Shown here in pieces: positions 30,755 through 42,358 of a stretch of 64,000 bases of DNA. The translations under genes and the position numbers were made by a program. How positions within the stretch are numbered: position 1 is the first letter of the stretch; each line of letters opens with the position of its first letter. The stretch is taken from contig OZ038379.1 in the NCBI GenBank assembly GCA_964036045.1, positions 14,954,317-15,018,316 on the forward strand. Direction: 5' to 3'. The notes under the pieces were generated by a model that searched no databases, had not been told where the DNA came from, and saw only the letters and a list, made by a program, of their open reading frames with translations. The DNA comes from Eutreptiella sp. 'Long Island Sound 2002' (Eukaryota > Euglenozoa > Euglenophyceae > Eutreptiales > Eutreptiaceae).

Positions 30755-31335
30755 GGGACCCCAGATGGGAAATCTGTCATTCTGGCGGCCCCCAGATGAC
30801 AGTTTCTGGGTGGTTTACCCCCCCCAATGGGAAATCTGTCATTCTGGCGTCCCCCAGATGACAGTTTCAGGGTGTTTTACCCCCCCCAAGATGGGAAATC
30901 TGTCATTCTGGGATCCCCAGATGACAGTTTCAGGGTGTTTTACCCCCCCCAGATGGGATTTCTGTCATTCTGGGATCCCCAGATGACAGTTTCTGGGTGT
31001 TTTACCCCCCCCCCATATGGGATTTCTGTCATTCTGGGATCCCCAGATGACAGTTTCAGGGTGTTTTACCCCCCCCTGATGAGATTTCTGTCATTCTGAC
31101 GTCCCCCAGATGACAGTTTCAGGGTGTTATACCCCCCCTGACGGGAATTTTGCCATTCTGGGATCCCCAGATGGCAGTTTCTGGGTGGTTTACCCCCCCC
31201 AATGGGAAATCTGTCATTCTGGCGTCCCCCAGATGACAGTTTCAGCGTGTTATACCCCCCCCTGATGGGAATTTTGTCATCCTGGCGTCCCCCAGATGAC
31301 AGTTTCGGGGTGATATACCCCCCTTATGGGAAATC
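30755..31335 (+). repeat. ~62-bp minisatellite, about nine units, each with a hairpin
   Basis: GATGACAGTTTC-GGGTG-TTTACCCCCCC recurs about every 62 bp. In each unit CTGTCATTCTGGG is followed by ATC and CCCAGATGACAG, giving a 12-bp stem with one bulged T. Some units change TTTCAGGG to TTTCTGGG, or GGGAAATCTG to GGGATTTCTG. Confidence 0.95.
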
Positions 31336-34300
31336 TGCCGTTGGAGTCTTAAGATGATTGTATCCAGGGCAACTTCTTCCCTCCAGGGCCAGGCAAGGTT
31401 TCTCAGTGTTGCAGCACCGGTCGCCCTGAGGCCAATGCCAACATGGGCCACGTGCTTTGTAAAAATAGCCAGTCTGTATGATTGCTTTGAATTTTGATGT
31501 ATGCTATATATATATATTCTCCTTTCCTCCTCTTACCTTTTGGCTTTAGTCCAAAGATTTTTGTTAGGTAAGAAACACTTCCCTCAACTCCCGGTTTTGA
31601 TGAACACATCCATAAGTTTCCCGTAGGTAGTTTAGTTTGTGCCTCCCTGACAACATTTGTTCCTCCTTTTTGTTGTCTTGTTGTCTATATACATATGTCT
31701 ATATATATGCCCATGTGTCCACATTTTTTTTTGTTGTTTTGTCTCTGATTTTAATTCGAGACTGATTCCATTGCTTTCAGTGTTTCTCAGAATTTGGTTT
31801 TTGCACTGCTGTTCCTAGGCTTTAGTCCAGGAGTTATGTGCAAGGGCAGGAAAAGGGGGTGGTATATGGGTGGCACAACTCCAAAGACCTAAGTTTAGTA
31901 GGAATTTAGATGAGTACGTAAGACTTTTCACCATGTGTTTCCATTCTTTTTCAGAGTAGCTGAAATTTTTTTTGTTGTTGTTCTTAGTGACCATAAAGGA
32001 AATGTTGGTTTTGTTTTGCTTCAGCACCGAGCCCAGGGGTGATATTAACCTGGCTAGTTTCGTGCTTTGGTTTTTTTTGTGGAGGAATTAGCCAGGATTT
32101 AAAGGCCTTGAATTTGCGGGAATCCCCCCTGGTTGGATGGTGATTGAATTTCGGTGTTCTAAGTTTTCAAAACCTTTTGGTTTTAAGTCGTTTAGTAGTT
32201 TGCAACAAGTAGCAATATGGCTTTCACCTACATACCACGTCACGTTCCCGTGGGTCTTTGAAATGAATTGTTTCGATGAGGTAGAGTTTAAGATCCACAG
32301 GGTCTTTAAATGAGTTACTCTTTTCTTTTCAATTGATGTATAGTAAAAGATTCCTAGGGAATAAGGGACACTTTGTGCATCGTCCTGGTTCATGAACATA
32401 CCTTTCCTTGAGACCCTTTGGGCCTAAGGGGAAGACTCAGGAATACTTTGTTCCTTGTGACTTTGGTTTGCTTCTTAGTTCCTTCCCCCCCAATTAATTT
32501 TATTTTGAACGCCACTTTTAGCCCTTTAGATGGCTACCGAAAAGTGGTGAGATTTAGACCCTTCATGCAGGGTCTACGGGGGGTGTGAGGTAAATGAGGT
32601 AAACCTGAATTGGGATGATTCACATCCATCATTTACCTCCACCACTTTTCTATTTCAATAATGGAGGTATTTGGGAGTTCAAATGGGGATTTATGATTTT
32701 ATTTCAATAGATGGGTGATTCCTCCTTGCCGGTAGACCTACCCATTCCCCAACCAATTAGTAACTCCCTAACAAGTCACTCGGGAATCTGACTTTATGAT
32801 GGTCAGCCAGGATTTACGATGTTTTAGCACTTTGCTGCTCCTCCAAGTATGTTTTGCACTGAAATTGTACATATTCTTCTTTGTTGCATAGGTCTTTGTG
32901 TATACTTTCAACATGAGCCCAATTGCCAATTGATTTCTTTGAATTGCGTGCCTGCAGACATCAAACTTCGCGTGGCCTACCCTTTAATGCGTGTGTGAAT
33001 GCGCGAGCATGCACCAGCGTCGTGGGCACACCTGCCCATCTGAACCTTAATCACGAACTCCACCACGGGGTGGCCCCGCCTGGGCTTACTCACCTTACCT
33101 ACCGCTGGAGAGAGAGAGCAAGTGAGGGGCGCACGCGAAGAACGTTGCTATGCACTTGTGTGTGTGTCTAATCACCCTGATCTGACCGCTAATCATCTGC
33201 AATCTTTCTAATCAATCCCTCTATCGCGTCCTATCGTTGTTAGCGCTGCTACAAGACTCGTTCACGGAGACACGAGACGAGCAATGTGTATGCGGCATAC
33301 GAGACGAGCATACCTGTAGTTTATACCTGATTCATTGAATTCTTTTCGTTCATTTTCGAATTCTTGAATTTTTGATTCTTCTAATAGTGTGTGTGGAATC
33401 TGTATGTTTATTTATTAATGTGTGTCTCGTCATTTTCAAGACTACGTGAGACATATGTTTATAATTCCATTATTTCTCCATTTTCCGGCGCTTCGCTAGG
33501 AGCCGCTCCTGCGCGCCGCCTTTTTATGCGTATGAATTTCTGGATTTAAAAAATCCAGAGATGACTATAATTTCTATAAAAATGTGCTTCTGATGCACAA
33601 TTGGATTCTGCTCAGGTGTGTCGTTTCAGAAAAATTCTAGGCCGTCATTTGACGGATTTTGATGTCGTCGCTTCGTTTTTGCGTGGATTCGTCCATAAAT
33701 CTCCCATTCCTGCCTCTGCAGATACCCACGCGCAGCCTCGCTGAGTAGGCCGTGTTCGGGCCGAAACGCAGGTGCCTGGAGAGACTGAGCAGAACCAAGA
33801 CCCCACCAAGGGGCAATTTAATTTTTTGACGACTCCCTTCGCCCTAAGACAGGTCACAGGTCGCCAGCAGGTTTACGAGAACCCATGCGAGTGTGTATAT
33901 TGTGTCTTGCGTTGGGTTTGTGTCGACGCTGCGTCTTGGAGGGAGGGATGCATATGCACATGTTTGGCATGCTCCCATACTAACCCAACCAGGCCACAGG
34001 AGCCCCGGCAGCGCCCTGAGCGCTGAGTCTTCTTCAGGAAATGTTACAAACAGAGCAGCAAAAGGACGCCAGCCATGGTGAGCGCCCATTTTTCTGTGTG
34101 AGGGAGACTATAGGTATTTTAAAGTAGATGTGGAAACCAAGGAAAGGCCAAGAAAAATTCCCTTTTTCCTAAAATGCGACAGTGGTGGCCACCACAGCAC
34201 AAGGGGGGAGTCAGAAAAAGTGCTTTTCCTTTGCTTTGAGGCATACTCTAGTTGTATTAGAGATGCACTGGGCATACATGCATTTTTATCTTAGTATTGG

Positions 34301-35088
34301 TCCCACCAAAACTGGTGATAACACATTTTGACCTATGGAACCAAACACCCAATCAGGATATGGAGTGGACCCCTTAATCCCCTTTCAATGTGAAGCTATT
34401 CATCTTTTCCTGAGTTGACTGAGTACTAACATACCTAAGGTAGAGCCTATGCATTTATCTATGTTTTTCCATGAATTCTTAGCTATCCTAGTGGTATGCA
34501 CCCTAGGGGGCTGGGCAACTCTTTTTGAGAGGTCTTGGGTTCAATTCCTGGTCAGCCTAGCTAAGTAGGAAGATCTCATGTGACATGGCAGTGACCTCAT
34601 CGCCACATTCCCTGCCACCTCAGCACATATGGGACCCAAAACAAAGAGTGCACATCTCCTAAGATGGCACTATGGAGATAGAGTGACCATGGGGCAGTTT
34701 TCTAACTCTTTTCCAAAACATTTCAGCTATCTTTGTGAAGATGCATTCATTTGTGACCTGAGTTGCAGTTTCTGTGAATATCCAATCATCTTTCACTGTT
34801 TACACTGCAGCCCTTCATGCTTTGATCCTGATTCTCTTCTCCTTGCACACTTCTGGCTTGGGTTATCCTGGATTGACTATATTTCTGCAAACAAAAGGTT
34901 TTCATCTTCCAAAACAAGCAGCAAGAAACCCTACACCTACAGCAAGCAGCAGGAGAAGCAAAAACACAGTGCTGAAACCACTATAAACTATGAACAACAA
35001 GCTTCAACACAAAATAAACAAAGTTCTCGCTTCTAATCCACCGCATGTCCGTGCGCATTACCATAAATAGATAGACAAAGCCTGAACT
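31336..35088. other. AT-rich intergenic DNA without a recognisable gene
   Basis: T-rich plus strand with short poly-T runs and (TA)n at 31507-31520. No ORF of protein-like content was seen. A tRNA-like box pair is at 34480-34560. Confidence 0.5.
34480..34560 (+). ncRNA. Possible tRNA-derived SINE head
   Basis: TAGCTATCCTAGTGGTATGC (box A-like) precedes GGGTTCAATTCCTGG (box B, one change from consensus) by ~50 nt. tRNA stems are not well formed. No clear 3' tail. Confidence 0.3.
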
Positions 35089-35190
35089 TTGCTGTTTCCT
35101 ATGTTTGTCCATTGTGCCAGAAGAATTATCATCTCTCGTCTTCTTGTTTGTTCACCCTTCAGACCCTCTTTTCCTATCTCGCATCTCGGG

Positions 35191-36946
35191 ATGGGTGGTG
35201 ATGTATGGATGCGCCGCCTCGGTCCGGTCGCTCCCGAGGGTGCCGATTGGATGCATTTCGGCAATGCCGCGGCTGCCCTCCGGTACCTACACTCCCCCGA
35301 CGGTGGGTCATTGACGAAGTTGGCCCACACCCAAGTCATGCGCGCCGCCAAGTTGGATGGCACACGCGATGGCTGGGCCTTCACCCTCAAGAAGCCGGCG
35401 TCTAGTTCAGGCGCATCGGCTGCCCCACCTCCGTCGTCCTCACGTGCCATCCCCTCTATAAGTCCTTTTCTTCTTGTTTCGGTAAGGTGTGCATGTTGTG
35501 GTGCAAACATTTGTGGCACCAAGTATTCTTGTCAGAGGTGCCACAAGGTGGTTGATGAGGCGTGCATGACCATGGTTGGATCAACCGTGCATTGCTTCTC
35601 GTGCACCTGCCGTGCCTGTGGACAGGAAGTGTCCACGCCTGATGTGGAATGCCACACGTGTCATTTCCGCGTGTGTCCAGGGTGCACCACAGATGGTATA
35701 TGCACCTCTTGTGTTGAGAGGTGCCGGCCGTCTGACCCCCCCTCCCTCAAGAAACGGCAGTTCAGAAGGGAGTGGCTTCTTACCCGGTCTTGGCTAAGGT
35801 ATGAGGCTACTAAAGACAAGATGTGGTGCATTGCATGTCAACAGTACCCTCAACTTGGCCACTCTGTTCCCTTCGTGCAAGGTACTTCAAACTTCATGTT
35901 GTGCACCCTTAAGCATCACCAGCGGTCGGGCTCACACGCTGTGTCCTTGGCCTTGTGGCAATCAGGTGGTCGGGTGACGTCGGTTATTAAAACCTTGCCC
36001 CCTCATGTGCTACAGGGCATTATGGCCCTATTCAGGACCGTGTACAGGATTCTGCAACGCGCTGGTCCCCTCAGTCATGTGGAAGGGGATGCCGAGCTCG
36101 TGTCACTCAATGGAGGCACAATTATCCCAGGTCATTGTTCACCCTTCTCGGCTAGGGAGGTGCTGCGCTTTATTTCCCAACCATTTCGCATTTCCCAGGG
36201 TCTAGTAATCAAGGAGTCTTCTTTTTTCTCCATCGCATCAGACTCGTGTACAGACCGCGCAGCAAAGAAAGAAGAGCTTTTTTATGTTCGTGCCGTCGTT
36301 GATGGAGTGATGGCTACCAATTCTTTCTCTTGCCAACCCCTCCCCTCCGGCACCGCTCCAGGAATAGTTACTGCATTGAAACGGGCCATGGCCCATGCAG
36401 ACGTGGATCTTGATGTTTGGATCCGTAAGCTGTTTTTCTACTGTGGGGATGGGGCTAGTGTGGTTCAGGGCGAATGTGGTAGGATTATCCGCATCATCGG
36501 CGACTTACAGAAGGAGATCGCAGGCTATGATGTGGTGGTGCCATATCACGCATCGTGTCACAGATGCGAGCTGGCCTTTAAGGCCGCCATCGCCTCCGAC
36601 CATGCGTTTCTTGATCTGCTTGTTGACACGTTGCAGTCTGCTGCGCTGTTTTGGAATCATGCTCCCTCTAGGCTCAAGACATTGCATGCATTGGCTCTCG
36701 CTCTCGATGCCGCATTCTTGAAATCCGGGGTTCTGCACACTCGTCGCTGGTGTGCTTTTGCAGCAGATGCCTTGCGCCGTATGAAGCGGTGCTATGTGAT
36801 TGTTGTCCTTGGTTTGCGTGAGGTACACCTGAGCAAGGCAGTCCACAAAGAACAAAGAGATGCTTTGCTTTTTGCACCCACGAACGTGGTGTTTCTATGT
36901 GGTCTGTTTTTTATGCTGGATGTTGTGCAGGCTTTAGCCCTAATGT
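35191..36946 (+). CDS. ZNF862-like / hAT transposase-derived protein, interrupted by element B
   Basis: At least 585 codons from the ATG at 35191 (in-frame ATGs at 35089 and 35101 also exist) up to the LTR. The N-terminal ~70 residues are unrecognised. Four CxxC pairs at ~90-180 form zinc-binding modules (CACCGANIC, CFSCTCRAC, CHTCHFRVCPGC). REWLLTRSWLRYEATKDKMW followed by FVQGTSNFMLCTLKHHQRSGSH (~190-260) is the TTF/BED-like zinc region of ZNF862-type proteins. FFSIASDSCTDRAAKKEELF (~345), CGDGASVVQG (~417), HASCHRCELAF (~453) and HTRRWCAF (~515) follow the order of the DUF4371/hAT nuclease fold. The frame is clean until it runs into the LTR at 36947. It may be a domesticated host gene or an autonomous hAT transposon. 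Confidence 0.75.
36942..36946 (+). other. Target-site duplication of element B (left copy AATGT)
   Basis: AATGT directly precedes the LTR and recurs at 50142-50146 directly after the right LTR; 5 bp is the usual size for Ty3-type integrases. Confidence 0.75.
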
Positions 36947-39300
36947 TGAAGCCGGTTCGGACCCCCGTGGCCATCTTGGGGTCACTTGGGGTGTGTATCT
37001 ATGTGCCGGCAAGCCGCCATTGGCTGATATCATACTCTCCCATCCACCTGAACTAACCCGATGTGATAGTGTGATAGGTTTGGCCATTCCGGCTATGAGC
37101 GGTCATATTCAGAACCGAGGCGCCGCCAGCGGAGATTTATATATCGGAATATCAGGAATCAACAGGGTTTTATTATCATAATGTTTCCGTAATTTTTCAG
37201 CCTTTCGTTCTGATGGTCAATGTATCGGCGACTGTCAGTTGGCTCGCGATTTTGCGTTAACCGATTGGTTAACTGTTATTTCCAGATATTTGGGCGGATA
37301 TTCCGTTGAAGGGTCAGATTTCATCAGCAAAGGGTTCGTTGCTTCTGCAATTCTCTAAATAAGCACTCGAAATCTTAATCAGAATTTTTCGCGATGTCGA
37401 AATCGGATTTTCGACTTCGACATCGCCGCACTTGATTTGGACTTCTTCGATTGGTCATACTCCTTCCCCTATGCCCGAATCAGGTTTCACTTATACTTGC
37501 CACCCATTTGACTTGGAGATATAAGGGAAACAAAAGCGAATCGTGGGACCACTTTGAAGGATCATATCTACGCGCGAGTGTGAGGAACGAGAATAAGGAA
37601 GGTTGGGTTGCAAGCGCCTTAGTCTCAAGTTAATTTAGGAAGCATCAAACGCCTTTGGTGCGCACACATGCCCGGTGTAGCAAGGGAAAAGGGTCAAGAG
37701 GGTATAAAGTGATATATAACTCTTGGACTGTGCAACCGAATATTTTAATGCGACTTTCGAGTGTGCCGCATGAGTGTTGGGGTTGCATAGCAACTTTCCT
37801 TGGGTTCCTACGTATTTTTAACGTGAAGTTATGTCAATGGAGGGTCATGGCATATCATGGTGGGAGCCATATTTTGAGGGTATGTGTTGTATGCATGGTA
37901 TATGTTTGATATGCTCACGCCCATGTTATATATCTTCGTGTGGCCGAAGAGATGGGGAGCCATACGTGACAAGGGCTTTGCCCATGTCCCAATTGTGGAA
38001 TTCAAAGCGCTAGACCAAGTCTACCGCGTATGTATTGCTCATGGTATGTTTGACAAAGAGATCCATGGGTGCACTCCCATTTTCATGGGGCATGTAGATA
38101 TGGGTGGCGAAGGTATCTCCATGCGCCCGATTGGGGATCCAAGTGGGGGAATTGTTCGCAAATGGTTCCAATCATATGTGTATTGAACCATGAGCGGATA
38201 TCATGGGTGAGCATAGAGATATAGTATCATGACAACTTTGTATTTGGACATATTTTCATGTTTTTGACCTCAATTTTTGCTCATTTTTGTGTTTTGTGTA
38301 CTTACCTGGTCAGCAAACAGCAAGAAGCCTATGGAGAGTCGAACCATGGTATGTTGTTCATATGTTGGCATATGCTTTGGAGTTGAACACCACCATATGC
38401 CGGATCGCGTACTCCATTTGGCTTGGCGCACGAAAGATCACAAGAATTGGTCTCAAGATCATCGGCTGACTTGGGCAGTGCGTGGCGCCCATATCCGAAG
38501 GGGTTTCGAGGGTAAAGTGGGGATGTACATGGGCATTGGCCTTTGGTCTCTATTCTCCATGAATAGTAGACTTCGATTCCATGCATGCTTGGAGCCTTCG
38601 GATAAGTGGTAACTTCAATTTTGAGCATATATGTGATATATGGCCAATATGGTGTGAATTGGCAGTTTTTTGGCATGTTATGAGTTCAAACTCATAGGTC
38701 ATTTCTCCAAGCCCATTCGACTCCAAGTCCAACCAAGGTTATGTCAGGGTAGGGCATGGTCCTGAGTGCCACTCTAGGCCATGACACGACACCTCCCCTA
38801 TTGGGCTAGGATTTAGAGGTTTGGGAGTGAACACATTTTTGGGGTTTATGTAATGACTTTTGACATGTGGCATTTAACCATCTTATTGGACTGGGTTCAG
38901 GGCATTAGGTTGGTGAGTCAAGGGAAGGTCTTGAGTCCAGGGAATGAGGGGTCTATGGCTGTGATTGTATAAGTTTCCATCTTTCCCCAACTTTGCTTTA
39001 TTTGTGTTCATATGCCAATTTCAGGGCTTTCTTCCTTGGTGCAATTCTTGTACATGCCCGCCACCGTGGGAATATCGGTGTGCTGAACGAAAGCCCGCAG
39101 CCTGATTTGGATTGTGAATTGGGTTATTGCTGTACTTGTGGACCTGGTTGATGTTTCAGGGTTGAAAGAGGATTTTATTTCTATATTTTTGGATTTGGAC
39201 CCTGGAAATTGAGGAATGCAATCGTTGATCCGGAGTAAATCAGCAGGGGTTACAGGCGGAAGGGGCACAGCGGGGGCCGGTCCTGGTAGGGACCTTCTTT
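36947..39300 (+). repeat. Element B 5' LTR
   Basis: Begins TGAAGCCGG and ends CCTTCTTT. It contains the GTTAACC dyad, the GCGATGTCGAA hairpin (~37392) and a TATA-like motif. The gag ATG at 39216 is inside its last 85 nt. Confidence 0.95.
37703..37708 (+). promoter_or_regulatory. Candidate TATA box in the element B 5' LTR
   Basis: GGGTATAAAGTG lies ~755 nt into the LTR, downstream of the CCAAT dyad. If used, the R-U5 leader would be ~1.5 kb and would contain two upstream ORFs (37884 and 38277). Conserved in all four LTRs. Confidence 0.4.
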
Positions 39301-42300
39301 ATGGTAGCAGAGGCTTACCTGCTGCCCCTACCAACCGCCGACCCGGGGACTTGGGCCCTTATGAGCCCTGCCCAAGTACGCCCCGGGTGCGTATTGTGGA
39401 CTCGGTGGAGACCACGCCGGAGATTGGAGCCATAGAAGAACCGAGACGTTCAAGAGCATGGCGAACTCCGGAAGTTGAAGCCCGAAGAGAAGAACGACAG
39501 TCGGGAAGAGGAGGACGTGACATGGAGGACTTGGTCTCCATGTGTGAGCGTCGCTGCCGAAAGGCATGCAACCTCCGTTCCGTCGCGGAGGAGTCAGATG
39601 AGGCCTGCCATTCAGGCAGCAGTGGAGGACGGGCCCGGCGCTACCGGAAGCGCGGGTCACCCAAGTCCGCGGCAAGGGACGCCAGGGCTATGGACACGGA
39701 CCCCAGCCCGGTCAGGCTGTGGGAATCCGAGGGGCACTCCGAGGGCTATCGGACAGCCCACGAGCCACCTTCGGAGCCGGAGATGTCCGCGCCGATCGCC
39801 AGGGCGCATACGCCCCCCGAGCCCGCCCTGCAGCACGACGCCGAGGGCTTGGAGAGGCCAGCGAGGGCCCGGACGGCACCTGTGCCCCGGCACACGGGAC
39901 CAGAGACGGACGCCATAGGCGATACGCCCATGGGCGATGAGTCTGAGGTGCCGGGAACCGCGGGTTGCGCTGAATCCGGCGGAAAGCACGCTGCGTGCCA
40001 CTGCGAGCACGTGTCCTTCCTCATGGGCAAGTACCCGAAGATGGGGATGGACGCCATCGTGCATCACCTTGACCGGCTGGACAACGCCAAGGACGCTCTA
40101 GAGGAGGACGTCGCGGGGATCCTGGACGACCAGTCGGCCGCGGAGAACCACATGGAGGAGCTGCGAGCGGATCAGGCCCGGTACCGGGAGAATCTGGAGC
40201 TGGCCCTGCAGAAGCAGCAGCAAGTGGTGGACAGCCTCCTCCACTTAGTGGAGGACATGTCGGGACGCCTGAGAAGGCTAGAGGAGCGACAGCCCCTCGC
40301 CTCGGGTCCGGAGCTCCCGGCAAAGCCGGCCGCGGTAGAGCTGGTGGAGCGGGTTAAGACCCTCAGGAGCGCCATGGAGAAACCCATGGGCGGCCCTGCA
40401 GAGGCACCATACACGCCTCCGCGTGTTGACCCGGGTGCGCTGCCGTATGTTCCCCTGTTCAGCGAGTCCACAATGCTCGGGGAACACACGGCACCGGCTG
40501 GGTCCATGCGGGAAGGGCACGTGACCACGGACCCGAGGAGCCTGACGGTACAGATGTCCCATGCCGCCAAGGATGTACCACTCACGACGAATATGGCTGT
40601 CTATGCGGAAGAGAAGATCGAGATCCAGAACCAGACCATGCAGGGGCGAACCATGGGAAGCGCCGACGGACATGGTCGAGGCCATCCAAGCGGAAACCTG
40701 TGGGCGAAGGATCCCAATACGGGGATATGGACGGCCGATGGGGCAAATCCTTCCCGCATTCCAAACCCCATGGGTTCAGGCCCAACTGGACCGCACTCCA
40801 TGGAGGAGAGGGATGTACGGGGAGTGTACTCACACCCCCCGGCCACAGGTGGTATCCGTCTCGGTGGAGTGGTGGCTGGAGACGTCGGAGACGCCATCAG
40901 GATTGACGACCTCAGGGGAATCAAGATCCCCTATTACGACGGGAACCCGTCCAACCTGGATGACTTCATCCTGGACTGGGAGGACTTCGCCGAGGAGGTC
41001 GTCGGCGAGATGCGGGGAGCGCCGCGGGATAAGTGGGTATGCCGGACATTCCCACACCGCCTGGCGCAGGACCTGAAGGAGGAGCTGCGGGATCAGATCC
41101 GAGAAGGATTGATCCGTACGGAGCAGGCCTGCCTTCAGTGGCTGGAGGATGAGGAGCGGGTGGACGCTCCGAATCAGAAGCTGGAGGACCTGTGGTCCAT
41201 TCCGCTGCCGCTGGACCGCGGTGAGTTGCGGGTCCGGGAGTGGAACCGGTATCTGCGGAAGTACCGCAGATGCCTCAAGCTGGTGGAGGATTGGAACGAG
41301 GCCAGCGAGATCCGCCACCTCCTGAAGGACGTCCTCCCCGGCAGCTGGAAGAGGAGAGTGGAGGACGAGGAGAAGAAGCGCGCCAAGAGACGGGTGGCGG
41401 TGAGGATTATGGCGGCGGAGGATACCCATGCGGGTATCATGGAGTTCTTCAGGAGGAACCTGGGCGAACCCGACCGGATGTTGGGCCTTAAGAACGCCGT
41501 GTACGTGGAGGTATTCGGGGACTCCATGGGGCAAAGGTTGCTGCGCCTCAACAACGTGGAGTGGAGGCGCGGGGAGCCGCTGAAGATGCAAGTCATCTTC
41601 GCTCGCATGAGCCTGGACGAGATCGTGAAGTACATCACGGTGGAGTTGAAGCTCAATGCGAAGAACGAGGCCCACGTGCAGGATCGGCATGGTCATGGAC
41701 AACGAGGACACCGAGAAGACCGCCATCATCGGGAGATCCAGGAGGACACGGCCAACTCCGCGGAGGATGGTAGTGGAAGTGGCCAAGACCACTGGTCCCG
41801 GGAGGATCACGAGGAGGCCCATTTCTTTGCGTTTGTGGCGCACAACGTGAAGAACAATGCGCAGGATCGGTCCAGATGGAGCCAGGTGGGACCCAAGAAG
41901 GGCAAAGAGCCAAGGAGGATCGGGAACCCACCGCTCTCGTTCCGAGAGTACAGGTCTCAGCACGACGGGTGCTGGGTCTGTTATGGCAAGGGAAACAACC
42001 ATGCACACGACCACCGTCAATGCAAGGTGTATGAGGCGGACAAGAAGGCCTACTTTGCCGCTCACCCCGAGAAGAAGCCCAAGGAGCAGCGGATTTCCGA
42101 TTGGAAGGCGAAGGGCGGAGACGGGGGAAAAGGCCAAGGCAAAGGCCAAGGAAAAGGCGGAGGAAGAGGCTATGGTGGTGGACCTGGTCAAGACCGACGA
42201 GTGAGGTCGATCGAGGAAGTTGCTGAGGACATGTTGAGGACGTTGGAGGAACTCAAAGCCCAGCAACGTGGAGGACAAAGTCCTGGCAGATCGCAGCCGG

Positions 42301-42326
42301 AAGGGGCTGCGGGAAGCCAAGTCTAG
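39216..42326 (+). CDS. gag: Element B Gag
   Basis: 1036 aa, collinear with the element A Gag without indels and differing at roughly 2-3% of residues. Same features: charged N-terminus, coiled coil ~311-355, capsid-like region from GIKIPYYDGN, one stretched zinc knuckle (CWVC...H...C), Gly/Lys-rich tail, UAG end at 42324-42326. The first ATG lies in the LTR and the frame crosses the PBS. Confidence 0.92.
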   Translation: MQSLIRSKSAGVTGGRGTAGAGPGRDLLYGSRGLPAAPTNRRPGDLGPYEPCPSTPRVRIVDSVETTPEIGAIEEPRRSRAWRTPEVEARREERQSGRGGRDMEDLVSMCERRCRKACNLRSVAEESDEACHSGSSGGRARRYRKRGSPKSAARDARAMDTDPSPVRLWESEGHSEGYRTAHEPPSEPEMSAPIARAHTPPEPALQHDAEGLERPARARTAPVPRHTGPETDAIGDTPMGDESEVPGTAGCAESGGKHAACHCEHVSFLMGKYPKMGMDAIVHHLDRLDNAKDALEEDVAGILDDQSAAENHMEELRADQARYRENLELALQKQQQVVDSLLHLVEDMSGRLRRLEERQPLASGPELPAKPAAVELVERVKTLRSAMEKPMGGPAEAPYTPPRVDPGALPYVPLFSESTMLGEHTAPAGSMREGHVTTDPRSLTVQMSHAAKDVPLTTNMAVYAEEKIEIQNQTMQGRTMGSADGHGRGHPSGNLWAKDPNTGIWTADGANPSRIPNPMGSGPTGPHSMEERDVRGVYSHPPATGGIRLGGVVAGDVGDAIRIDDLRGIKIPYYDGNPSNLDDFILDWEDFAEEVVGEMRGAPRDKWVCRTFPHRLAQDLKEELRDQIREGLIRTEQACLQWLEDEERVDAPNQKLEDLWSIPLPLDRGELRVREWNRYLRKYRRCLKLVEDWNEASEIRHLLKDVLPGSWKRRVEDEEKKRAKRRVAVRIMAAEDTHAGIMEFFRRNLGEPDRMLGLKNAVYVEVFGDSMGQRLLRLNNVEWRRGEPLKMQVIFARMSLDEIVKYITVELKLNAKNEAHVQDRHGHGQRGHREDRHHREIQEDTANSAEDGSGSGQDHWSREDHEEAHFFAFVAHNVKNNAQDRSRWSQVGPKKGKEPRRIGNPPLSFREYRSQHDGCWVCYGKGNNHAHDHRQCKVYEADKKAYFAAHPEKKPKEQRISDWKAKGGDGGKGQGKGQGKGGGRGYGGGPGQDRRVRSIEEVAEDMLRTLEELKAQQRGGQSPGRSQPEGAAGSQV
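39302..39314 (+). promoter_or_regulatory. Primer-binding site of element B
   Basis: TGGTAGCAGAGGC one base after the LTR, complementary to the 3' end of a Met-type tRNA; identical to element A. It lies inside the gag open frame. Confidence 0.75.
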
Positions 42327-42358
42327 AGGAGCCCCCACGGGAGTGGGACCTCGGAGGT
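42324..42358 (+). promoter_or_regulatory. UAG readthrough site with two downstream hairpins (element B)
   Basis: UAG 42324-42326, 7-nt spacer, CCCAC-GGGA-GUGGG (42334-42347), then ACCU-CGG-AGGU (42348-42358). Same-frame continuation into pol. Sequence identical to element A through the second stem. Confidence 0.65.
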
